A stretch of 64,000 bases of DNA, taken from contig NC_051101.1 of the NCBI RefSeq assembly GCF_901709675.1, positions 8,762,501 to 8,826,500 of the forward strand. Direction: 5' to 3'. Both the position numbers and the translations under genes were made by a program. The notes beneath the pieces are model-generated. The model had not been told where the DNA came from, ran no database searches, and saw only the letters and a list, made by a program, of their open reading frames with translations. This stretch comes from Syngnathus acus (taxonomy: Eukaryota; Chordata; Actinopteri; Syngnathiformes; Syngnathidae). Position 1 is the stretch's first letter; each line of letters starts with the position of its first letter. Below, piece by piece: positions 1 through 10,400 of the stretch.

Positions 1-2140
1 TGGGGGGGGGGGGGGGGGGGAGTACAACAGAAAGAGAAAGAGGAGAGTACGTGAGGGAGGGGGAGAAGGTGATGTCATGTTTTTTATAGCTTGGTCTTTG
101 TCTAAAAGTGTTCATCAAATGAAGTGGCATCAATCTGATGTGCATATTTGAATTTAAAAACACTCACTCAAAAAGCAAGGGAGTGGGGCCTCTCAAAACA
201 TGAGGTAAGAGAAAAAGACTAACAAAGAGGAAAAGACAGAAGACTGCAGAGAGGAATGAAAATGGAATCAAACTAATCCTTCAGCTTTAGCGGAGAGCTG
301 CGAGCCCTTTAATCACTACCCTGCAGACATGGCAGAAAGTGGTAGACAATGGGGAGAAACAATATTCCCAAATGGTTGGTGAAGCCTCAAACTACTTAAC
401 GGCATGAAAGAATACCAACCAAGAAGGCTCATGACAGACATCCGACAATGGTATGATAAGACTGAAGCTCTTCATACAACTTAACTATGCATTATATGCA
501 TATACTATACTACGCCAACCTTTGCCAGAAGGAGGTCAAGTTGTAGGTTTCGCATGGTTAAATTCCTACTTAGTCATGGCACCTATATATATTTTTTTTT
601 AAATGGTATAAAAAGTGAATCCACTAATTAATTATGTAACTTCTGCCACCTAATTAAAGAGCATATCATCTGTGTGCCTGTCACCTGTGGCAAGCATAGA
701 TACATTATTAATAGTAAATACATTTTTGGCCCAATTAAGTGAAATTAGGTCACTGTCCCAAGGTGCACCTGATGCTATCTCACGGCACAGCAGTGCACAG
801 CAATCCCTTAACATACATTTCACGCAGACATTATGACAGTAGATACATATGAGAAACACTTTTAGGCCATAAATATAAAATAATGGAAAAACAGTAAGTT
901 CAGCGGTATATGTCTTCTTGTGCCCCGACTGCGTATTATTATGTTGCTGCACATATCATAATATTTGGAAAATTCATTTAACAAGCATACAATAAGAACC
1001 GGGAATTATGAGATTCTACAGAAAAAAAAAAAAAAGAGAACTGAACTATCCATAAAAGCAACTTTTGATCTTATTACCAAGACACTATACCATTATACTG
1101 TCTTGAATTGCACTTTTATTTGCAATGGACCTTCAAACAGCTGCAGAAGCAATGTACAGTAATCAGATTGGGAGAAAGGTGGATATATTTGCCGCACAGG
1201 AACGAAAGCGAGAATAGAAAACAACTCTGCACCTACTTTCTGACAAATGGTACTTTTATTTAATTATAGATTCAAAGCACCTTGACAGTAAGGCAATTTA
1301 AGAATTCCTACTATATAGGCTTTGTCGACATTCAAAAACTCTTACACATCAAAAGTGAATCCAGAGCTCTGAAGGTTAGACAGTGCAGCAGCGATTGATT
1401 CTTTTATGTACTGCCGGGTACTTTGCTATTAAACTTCAGCCCGTCATTTTTTGGGCTTCTTAATGGGGGATAATGCACCAGCATTTATATTTTCTGGTCT
1501 ATAATATGAATTATTTTTCTGAAGTGACTGTGTCTCATCTCAAGTCCTCCGGTGACACATGGCAGGGGGGGTGTAGTTGTCATCTAAGACCTTTAGAAAT
1601 TAAAAAATAGCTAATAAATGAATATATTTTATGTTTGATCTTTAAATAGTCTTAAAATCTATACAGAACCTAATGACAATTCTTTATAACACTCCCCATA
1701 ATGAGGGAAGAACTTCTACAACTTGTACTTTCTTCCTGGAGTCTCACACATTAGCTTCCAGAAACATTTTTTCTAAAATTTCAAAAGGATTATCAATTTC
1801 AGTAGTCCATCACACAGATCATTACTATAGAATCCCATCTTACTTATAAAACATTTGTTTTTAAAGCATGTGAGATAGCACACAGCACAATGCAGAGCTG
1901 AAATGTTGAGGGAGAATTCACGGCAAACAGCGCAACACTGCCCTCTTGTGTTTCATAACATCATTACACAGATTCCGATGCCATATAAGGTACAACTTAA
2001 TTTGATTTAAAGTGAAATTGCACTTAATCTTCCGATATTTAACGTATGTTTTTCTTTCCTATTAGTATGTATCGTCATTTTAATTGCTGAGTAGATTTCC
2101 CATTATTTTAAAACAATACAGATCACAGAAAGTTTCTTAC
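1..2140 (-). other. cdkal1 intron, incomplete
   Basis: This lies downstream of the exon ending at 2141. I looked for the expected next exon (human LNSCTVKNPAEDHF region) and did not find it, so it should lie outside the window. The stretch is AT-rich. A G homopolymer at 2-20 opens the window. No other feature is supported. Confidence 0.7.
2..20. repeat. Poly-G homopolymer
   Basis: A run of G at the window edge; a similar run lies at 5457-5475. The exact lengths of such runs are unreliable in many assemblies. Confidence 0.8.
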
Positions 2141-2479
2141 TTGTCATTTTGTATCCGCTGGCAGCAAGCTGTCCCGCCATGTACTCCCCATCTGAGTTGT
2201 TGTGACTGCAGCCCCACGTTTTCATCCAAATTTTCTGAGTGCCAGGAATTAGACTGGAAAGATATTTAATAGCAGATAATAAAAATCTGTTCCTTAGCAG
2301 GTCATGTGTGCAATGACCTACCTGTCAGCTTGTAGCTCCTCACTGTTCAAAATTTCATTTCTTTTCCTGGCTCTGGGTATGATACTCCTACGAGCAGACT
2401 GCCTCTCATGAGGAGTGGGGTCACTAGAGGACACCATGTCCTCAATGTCGTCAATCAGAGACTCACAGGCCGAAGGCAT
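2141..2479 (-). CDS. cdkal1: CDKAL1, tRNA methylthiotransferase (5' end only, two coding exons)
   Basis: CDKAL1 is a radical-SAM enzyme that methylthiolates t6A at position 37 of tRNA-Lys(UUU), giving ms2t6A. Two coding exons are visible on the minus strand. Exon 2322-2479 (ATG at 2479-2477) starts [18 protein letters not shown], close to human MPSASCDTLLDDIEDIVSQ. Exon 2141-2253 encodes [20 protein letters not shown], the start of the N-terminal MTTase (UPF0004) domain with the first cluster-type cysteine in WGCSHNNSD. Phases agree: 158 bases, then 113, leaving one base for the next exon. Splice sites are ordinary: acceptor TTTCAG before ATCATG, donor ACAG|GTAGGT, acceptor TTCCAG, donor ACAA|GTAAGA. 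The rest of the protein, including the CxxxCxxC radical-SAM motif, lies beyond base 1. The order CDKAL1-E2F3-MBOAT1 matches human 6p22. Homology is from remembered human sequence, not a search. Confidence 0.95.
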
Positions 2480-2649
2480 GATCTGAAATAGGAGCAATGC
2501 TTTGACAGCAAAATTGAGGATTAACTTCCTATACAACGTGCTGTTGTTAAAGTCTACAATTATTATTATTTTTAGTAAATTCACAAAACCTTGATAATCA
2601 CAAATACTGGTACATTTGTTAGTACTTGCAAGATGGAGAGTGCACCTTG

Positions 2650-2695
2650 GTGACGGTCACCAGCCAATCGCAGGACTGCTTGGCTTGCTGGTCTA
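2650..2695 (-). repeat. fragment of a tRNA-derived fish repeat (3' body)
   Basis: The plus strand reads CACCAGCCAATCGCAGGA, the reverse complement of the widespread teleost phrase TCCTGCGATTGGCTGGTG. The better-preserved copy at 14827-15161 carries a diverged version of the same stretch. It is a short decayed remnant in cdkal1 intron 1. Confidence 0.4.
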
Positions 2696-3094
2696 TTTAG
2701 GATATGTTCATGCCTGTTGTTATTTTTATTGCATTTGAACATACAGCAATTCATAGTTCATTTAAAGTATATGGCACCAAATCACAATAGAAGTTGTCTC
2801 AGGGCACATTACACATGGAGCAGGTAATAAACTTAACAGACATCAGCTATAATCAAAGCACATCTTTAATTGCAAAAAAAAAAAATGGAATTATCTATTC
2901 TTTTTTTCTCCTAAACTTTCTCTGTTTATTAAACAACATACAGAAAATATTGTATAAATATTAATGTGTGGGTGTGTGTAACATGTAGATGTGATGTTCT
3001 GTTGTTAACCTTGGTTAAACAGGGACCTCTAGTGGTCACAAGTTACCATAGCAGTGCTATGCACATTTTGTATATGTATATGTAGCTAAAGTAT

Positions 3095-3350
3095 ACATAC
3101 TGTAAATATGATTTGAGGACTCTTAATATTATAACAACTTTTTATAACAAGGTAAAATACTGTAAATGTGTTTTCAGAAGTATTTTATTATAACTTTTTT
3201 TATGACAAAGTACAACACTGCAACTATGTTTTTAGAACTCTTGTTATAACTATTTTGGGGGGGCTGGGAAAAATCCGCGATGCAGTGAAGCCGCGAGAAA
3301 CGAACCGCGAAGTAGCGAGGGATCACTCAAAAGATGTTTCCTGCAATCGC
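3095..3350. repeat. tandemly repeated AT-rich unit followed by a GCGA-rich tail
   Basis: Three diverged copies of a roughly 70-base unit lie between about 3100 and 3255. Each has TACTGTAAAT- or CACTGCAACT-like text, then an ACTCTTnnTATTATAAC-like run. They are followed by CCGCGATGCAGTGAAGCCGC and CCGCGAAGTAGCGAGGGATC, GCGA-rich text reminiscent of a dispersed vertebrate repeat. I cannot assign a superfamily. Confidence 0.4.
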
Positions 3351-3791
3351 ACACACAGGGCTAGTGTGCAAATTAAATTTCGAAAATTATTACTATAATC
3401 CAAAACCACCATCCGATATCTGATCATATGCCTCGAGATTTAAAGCCAATAAATTAGTATTTCTCTTCTAGGCTTATTTACATTCTCCACATAAACACAA
3501 TTATAGCATGCGACGCAAAACAAACGTAGATCAAGACATCCGAGCTTGGATCGATCGCTGGCTTTGCCTAAACGTGAATGCACCGATCGTTGTTTTTAAT
3601 GCACGTGCATGAGACTGCAACGGACTAGCGGTATCGGACGAGTGGTACCGATTTTTACTGTTGCAGAGAAAGGTGTTTGTTTGGAGTCATCCATGTGCTT
3701 GGTTGGACCCTGATAGCTGATAGCACGTTTAAAAGACGCGACACCTAGTTTGCCCAGCTATTCATAATGCACTGCAACATTTTAGCCTTAC

Positions 3792-3912
3792 CTCAGTTCA
3801 AATGTTGCGACTTGATCACTTAGAGTCCAAATCAAATGCAGAAAACAGCCAAACGAAGCACCAAAACAAACGCGTCAAGACTCCCTGTCCGCCATATTTT
3901 CCTGACAGGAGG
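3792..3912 (-). other. cdkal1: cdkal1 5' non-coding first exon (donor seen, 5' end approximate)
   Basis: On the minus strand the sequence CTGAG|GTAAGG gives a strong donor, with the last exon base at 3792. The next downstream exon begins three bases before the cdkal1 ATG, so an untranslated first exon is required. The right-hand limit is inferred from a TATA-like motif at 3937-3945, about 30 bases upstream of the proposed start. Confidence 0.55.
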
Positions 3913-3950
3913 GCACCGTGAGAGAAGAGGGACAAACTTTATATACTAAG
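3885..3950 (-). promoter_or_regulatory. cdkal1 core promoter candidate
   Basis: On the minus strand a TATATAAAG motif lies at 3945-3937. A CGCCATATT motif of YY1 type (CCATnTT core) lies near 3891-3899 on the plus strand. Both sit next to the proposed non-coding first exon. The positions are read directly; the promoter role is inferred. Confidence 0.4.
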
Positions 3951-6769
3951 AACGCGATTCAACGGAAGTCTGACTATGAACCCCCAAAATAATAGATAAC
4001 GGACTTGTTGTGTAATGTTTACGGTGGTGTTGCATCTTGACATTTATCAATTGCATATTGATATGTATTAATTTTCTAATCATAGAAAATCATTAATTAT
4101 TCATTGCATAAGAATAATGTATGATTAAAGGTAATTTGAGAACATTTATTACAAGTACATATCAAACTACATCTTACTGGGATGGTTTAAAGTGCAAACC
4201 GTATAGTCATTGCTGAAATTGGGTCATAAAACGAACTAGATTATAATACAAATGAGAATAAACTATGGTAATTAGTAGGGATAATAGTCTTTTGCTGTAA
4301 AGGTTGATTATGTGAATGTTAACCTCCCACCCACAAAATCAAAAGGGAATAATTCTTGCTCAGTTATTTCATTTATTCAAATGTTCAATTACAAAGTCTG
4401 ACAGTACAAAAGAAATCTCCCAATTCACCCTCCCCAAAACATACAACCACAAGTGATAATTCCTCATTTAACTGATGTTAAAGTAACCTTATGAACACAC
4501 ATCAAAAACACTAACATTAGACATCAGACCAAGAACCGTTCAACCAAATTGGAAAAATCAAAATCCATGTTGGGTTTTTCTTCCCAGTAATTAGTAGATT
4601 CAGGCAGTATTTATATGTTTTCCCCATACAAAATATTTTGTTTTGGTGGCTTTGAACCAAATACTTCAGTTTGAATTTGAACCACAACAATTAGAACAGT
4701 GCTGTTTAAATGTTTGCTCTTATTTGGAATAATTTCTTTGAGAATAACATTTGCAACAGTCATCATGAAACTTATCTCACCTTGTGTAAGCAACACGATT
4801 GACTGTGCATTACAAAAATATCAACATTCCTTTAGAAACACTTGGTGGAAAGGCACAATCTTTCCGAAAACCAGGTCTCAAACACACAAAAGCAGACAAC
4901 ATTGTGACCAGATCCAGAAAAGTTGGCTTGTATATAAAGGAGTATTAAGGCCATTCTGAAAAGAATCATAACAAACAGAACAAAAGTTGAAAGTTTACAA
5001 GAGTAAAGTCAGAATTTAAAAAAAGTCATACATTTACAAGAATGACATGACAAAGGTTTGCTAACAGGTTGATGACAATATTTTTCACAAATACCACCGC
5101 CTCGCTCTGCCATACATTAATCACGTCATACATATTCACGAAATATTAAAACACTTTAATTTGACAGAATAAACACCACAAGAGGCCACTTCAATTTGTG
5201 TTGCTCGTTTTTTGGAGCAAACAAGTGTTTCCGACAGTTGCATAACAGCCTGTTCCCCGCCCCTTGAAATATGGTTTTCATTTTTGGAACTCTGATTTAT
5301 TCTCATTTTATTTATTTTTTAAATACATAGTGTATTTTCAGTTTGGCCATAATACTCCACAATATTTTCCCACAAAGATTTGACAATTAAATGTGGAAAA
5401 GGTCTTACCCACTTTTCATAAACACAAAAGAGTTTTTCATAATCTAAAAAATTAGGTGGGGGGGGGGGGGGGGGGATTAACAGGTAACTGATGACTGGAC
5501 CTTAACGGGGGGAAAAAAAAAAAAGTAAAACTAAAATTAAGAAAATAACAGCAAAGTCCAAAATAGTTAAAAACTGACACACAGTGTCACAGAAGCAAAG
5601 GTAGACACTTGAGCAGTGGACAGAAGTCACTGTTGCCAGTCCCGTGGAGACAGTCATGTCTTGTAATGGCCATTTCAAGAGCTCACAGTTAGGGAGAGTG
5701 AGTCAAGGAATATACAATTTGGGCTTAATGAATGGCAAAGACAAAAATTAAACAACGCGCACACACACACACGACAAAATAACTCCTGCAATAAATGTGT
5801 CCATACCAAAGTACTCTCTACTGGATATAAAGATAGGACACAAGTGAGACGGGTACAAGAAAGCTTCACTGCTGATACCAAGGTAACCTCCATGACAAAA
5901 TAAGCAATGGTGACATTTATTCTTATGCCCAATTACTATTGTATTGTCAATCATTTGAGAGGTAGCCCACGGTACCTTGTGCACGAACAATTTGTAGAAA
6001 AACCGTTCATTCATCCATTTACACATGGCAGGCTTACTCTAGAGCAAGCAAGATCTGACGTCAACGCGCACAATTGCACAAACACACTAGCGGGTCGGGG
6101 GGGAAAAGGGGGAATACTAAGAGCAGCAATACGACCTGCAGCCGCAGGTTTCCCGAGCTTGAGATTCAGATAATTGTGTTTTACCTTCAGTACTTCATCC
6201 AAAATATTGAGCCACTGGGAGGGAGAGGGAGCAGTGGCGTTCAATGAGGGATGATGTTCAATGTGGTTGCTTTTTTTTTTTTTGCGATTGACATATTACT
6301 AGTTAATTCTAACGGTTTTAAAATCCGGTAAAAGTACATCCTAATAAATCACCTAAAAATACTACTCACCGAGACATGTGTCATACTGCTTAGCAGAAAA
6401 CATGTCAAATGAAGGTGGTCAATGGTCACCTTTTTGTCCCAGACAGAGCTTTGGGATACTATGACAGGAACACAAAGCCAAATGAGCATTGTGTAGGTGA
6501 GGTTACTTAAATTTATTAGGCTAGCAGTTAAGATTAAAGATGTTCCAAAAAGGGCCAGATTTGTCAACCAGAATAAATATGTGACGGCTGTAAAGGCTGA
6601 CATATTTATTGTATTAATAATATATTTAAGAAATGACTGGTGCAAGGGACCACTTTCATTTCCAAAAAGTATTGTTGAAGATCCAAATTGACATAAAATT
6701 CTAGAGGAAATTGAATTTGTTTTACAATATAGTCTATGCACCCACCAGTTCAAACATGGTATTCTGATT

Positions 6770-6776
6770 AATACTG
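6770..6776 (-). promoter_or_regulatory. Candidate miR-200b/c/429 seed site in e2f3 3' UTR (site 1)
   Basis: The plus strand AATACTG equals CAGTATT on the transcript, the 7-mer target of the miR-200b/c/429 seed AAUACUG. A second copy lies about 200 bases away and shares the flanking ATACTGATTT text. Confidence 0.4.
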
Positions 6777-6968
6777 ATTTGTGGATTATGAATTAAGCAG
6801 CAAAATTCACCCACCCATCGATTGTTGCTACTTGCTGTTCACTGAAAATGACCCCACAGTGCGTAAGGGCTCAGCTTGTGAACATTACACGACCAAAGCA
6901 AGTGAACAGTGGCAAAACTCTTGAGATGAATAAAAACGGGTGGCTTCCACAAACGCAATATTAATCAG

Positions 6969-6975
6969 AATACTG
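6969..6975 (-). promoter_or_regulatory. Candidate miR-200b/c/429 seed site in e2f3 3' UTR (site 2)
   Basis: This is the second CAGTATT 7-mer on the transcript strand, within AATCAGAATACTGATTTG on the plus strand. Two sites in about 200 bases are more than chance would usually give in 3 kb, but function is inferred. Confidence 0.4.
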
Positions 6976-7450
6976 ATTTGACTAGAGGGACCGCATACAA
7001 CATTGTAAAAACTTTTGACTTTGACTTCCCTCTAGTTCAAGTTAAGGGGTCATCTTAACATGTGCATTCATTTTGCGGCAAAAAAAAAAAAAAAAAAAAA
7101 ACTCTTTCCTAGCTTCCCTTCACAACCCAAGTGGTGTCTTCTGTTGATGCCGGTCTGACTCGAATCATTTACAAAGGCTAATATTTCTCTTAAAGCATTT
7201 TAAGTACCTAGTATCTCCCTTAAGCGTCACAGGAGTCCTCCCAGAGCCTGAGATGGGACATCTTCACCTGAATCTGTTTTTGGGACACCACGAGTACACG
7301 TGGCATTTTAGTCTGTCTGGGAACTGGAGGGAAAAACAGCCCTTTTTGTTGAACCTGCTTGTATTAAGGATTGACTTGTACTAACTACAAAGTCAGCCTC
7401 CAAGCTCACCGCGTCTTCAGCTCACTGATTCGGATCTGCATCAGCGAGCA

Positions 7451-10400
7451 CTAGCTGCCCAGGAGGTCGTCCAGGCCGAGCGATGGCATCCTATCAAAGT
7501 CACAGGTGTCAAACAGGTCGCTGATTCCCTGGTCATCTCCCAAACTCAACAGGTAGTCATCTTGCTCTAGAAGAGGTGGCCCCAGGTTCAAAAAGGGCCC
7601 CAGCGATGAGGGCATCTGGTCTTCCGTTTGCTGGAGAAGACTGGTGTACTGTGACGAGATGGGCGAGAGAGTCGTGACGGACACGGTGGCGGAGGTGCCA
7701 GTGGACGTTGTCGGGACGGTGGGCTCTGTAGTAGATGAGAGCAATGATCAGTTAGTCATCACTTTGACTGATTGACCGGTTTCAAGCATTTTAAAGTTGG
7801 TCACACAATTGTCAATATGTCAGTCAGCTGCAGTCATAATTTTGGGCGGGCACAGTCCAAGTAGCTAACGACAAACCCAAGTGCCGCACACCTCACACGC
7901 AGCGTACAATAAATTGACTAATCATGCACGGGTATCTTGGCGACATGCGGGTTTTTATTGGTGGTCGTCGGGGGGGGGTTTAAGCAGACCTTGAGGGACT
8001 TTGAGGAAAGGCGAGTTCCCATTGATGTCCATGCCGCCATTCTTCACCGGACTACTGTGATCATTCTCGTCTGGACACAACAGAACCTCTATAGGACCTC
8101 TGGTACTGGTCAAATGGATGGATAGACTCTGAGGAAAGAAAGATTTTGTTTAAAATGGGGAGGTGGTGGAGAGGTGAATTTTTAGAGTGATTGAAAGAAA
8201 GAACACTGTATAAATATAATTTTTCCACTAATGCATACAATTCCAAAATGTGCACTCATGTCGGGCTACACCAAAAAAGACGACTGCGCTTGTTGCTTCG
8301 TGAGAAGTGCAAGAATGGCATCGCCTGCAGTCTGAGCACATACCTCATCAGGGTCCGATACTTCTAGCTTCGTGTCTGTGGGCGCTTTGATAACAATAAC
8401 AGTCTGATCATGAAGGTCCCCGATCTGATTGATGTCTTCATATGTGACATAAGCAAATGTAATCGGATGGTCAAAGAAAATTGATGAATTTTAGACTGTT
8501 ATGGACAATTAGGATGAAACACACATGCAGGTTATATTGGTTCTGTACCATCAGGGGTAAAATGAAAAGTGTAAAAATGGCTCTGAGCTTATTTTACTCA
8601 CACAGGGACAAGCCACACTGTTCAGGGAGTATGCATGGTACATTCACATGTTCTGACTACAGGGCTTCATATTAGATACAAGCCCAGACCCGCAGTCCAC
8701 ACCTAAAAACTACATGTGACGCATCAGATAGCTGAAAATTGTAGCTATTAATCTAGTAAAACAGATGGATCATTTATTTGTAACATTACCATAGATTTCA
8801 AATCTAAAATGTTGTTTGAAATAACATGTTCTATATACCCCCAGCTGATGAATATTGCATTTGAGGCATAAGAATTCAGTTTTTCATCCATTCCAGGATA
8901 GCATTTTTAGATTGGTGGGGGCACATGGAACATATTACAAAGTTTAGACTTTGCCGAGAGTTAGAGTTGTTAATTGCCGGTAATGTTTGTGCAGAAAGAG
9001 AAAACAGGTGTTGCTGACAGAGTGCCACCGGACCTCTCAAGATCACAGCACTGACCCGAAGAACAAAACAAGAAAGGATATTTCTCATTGCTCGGCAACT
9101 CGCTCATGTGCTTCGCATCCAGGCTGCATCTTTGGATGAGCTGCTCGAGTCTGCGCTCTTCTTCCGCCAGTGCAGTAACTTCTGCCGTCAGTCTTTGTCT
9201 CTGGTTCAGTGAGCCCTCAACCTCCAACAGACTACAGCCCCTGTGAGCGCCAAACGATTAGAAACGCGCTTCTCCCGCAGTCGTGGTGTTGAATACACGC
9301 AATGGGAAAAGTAGCACAGTAAGATAAAAGGGGCATGTCAACTTACATCCATTGAATGTTGTTCTTTGATTTCTTCTTGATGAGGTGAATGCCCTCAAGT
9401 ACATTAGTGATGTCATACAGCCTTCTTTTCTGCACCTAAAGTCAGGAGGAAAGACAAGCCATACAAATACCCTTCACCACAAAACATTAATACAATTTAT
9501 GTTAAAATGTGTTTTATTGCATACAAAGTTTTAAAAGTGTACCCGAGCGAATACATCAAGAATTTTTTTTTTTTTTTAAACTGAATGCAAATATATTGAA
9601 CATAAGGTTAAATACAACAGAACACTTTTTCATATACCACTAGAGGGAGGCAGTGTTCCACTGGTGGTACTAGTACCACAGTTTGAGAATCAGAGCAAAT
9701 ACATGTATGACATTTAAAAAGCCAAAACAACTCCACACTAGCATACGTTTCGAAATCCATTGTGCCTTGGGCTGTCATCTATCACAATTCCATTTTTGTT
9801 GTCTTTTTTTTTTTTTTTAATCAGTCTCCCACTGCCACAAACATAAGCACCTGTTGTGTCTGTTACTGTGCTGTGTGTGTGTCTCAACCTAATTTGGCAT
9901 GGCTCTATTCCAGCCACATAATTGGTTCAGCATGGAGAATGTGTCATCATTGGGTAGTCGCACTGTCCTTCAAAACACGGACAATTGCAATCTAAGGAAG
10001 TCTCTGGAGCATGTCGCGTGTTCTTTCGCGATATATATCCAAGTCATTTCACCGCCTAGCCCTATCCAGCACCTAATGTGGCTGCTAGAAGATCTACAGT
10101 AGCATCAATAGGCAGCTCCTTGGTTTGAGGCGTGGCGTACCTGCAACGTTTCCGCAGCAATGTTTAGGTCCAAAACCCCATCAACAGACTGAGCGAGCAG
10201 GTCCACAAACTTCTTTGTTAGGAGGCCCAGGGACGTGTCATACCGCGTCCTCTCTGGCGGAGACTTGGGCGCTGCAAAGGAAAAACACATGTTAAACTAT
10301 AACCCATTGGCCATACTATAAATGTTCAACATTTGTATTGCAACAAAGTTATCTTAAACAGCCTTTTTGTGTTTGATTGGAATAACACTGAGATACCCCA

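Larger units (their letters stand above)
4371..7450 (-). other. e2f3: Probable e2f3 3' UTR, about 3 kb
   Basis: The stop codon is TAG at 7453-7451. Downstream on the minus strand, AATAAA signals occur at 6609-6604, 5921-5916, around 5297-5310 and 4377-4372. The last is taken as the distal end because human E2F3 also has a 3' UTR of kilobase length. The stretch has no other recognised gene. It contains a 19-base-class G run at 5457-5475, an A run at 7081-7100, and candidate miR-200 and let-7 seed sites. The 3' end is inferred. Confidence 0.5.

Noticed and set aside
1-2140. Next cdkal1 coding exon (LNSCTVKNPAEDHF region)
   Set aside because: Looked for on the minus strand and not found, so it presumably lies outside the window.
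6349-6753. 134-codon minus-strand open frame with hydrophobic segments, superficially receptor-like
   Set aside because: It lies in the probable e2f3 3' UTR, has no recognisable family motif, and its hydrophobicity follows from AT-rich composition.
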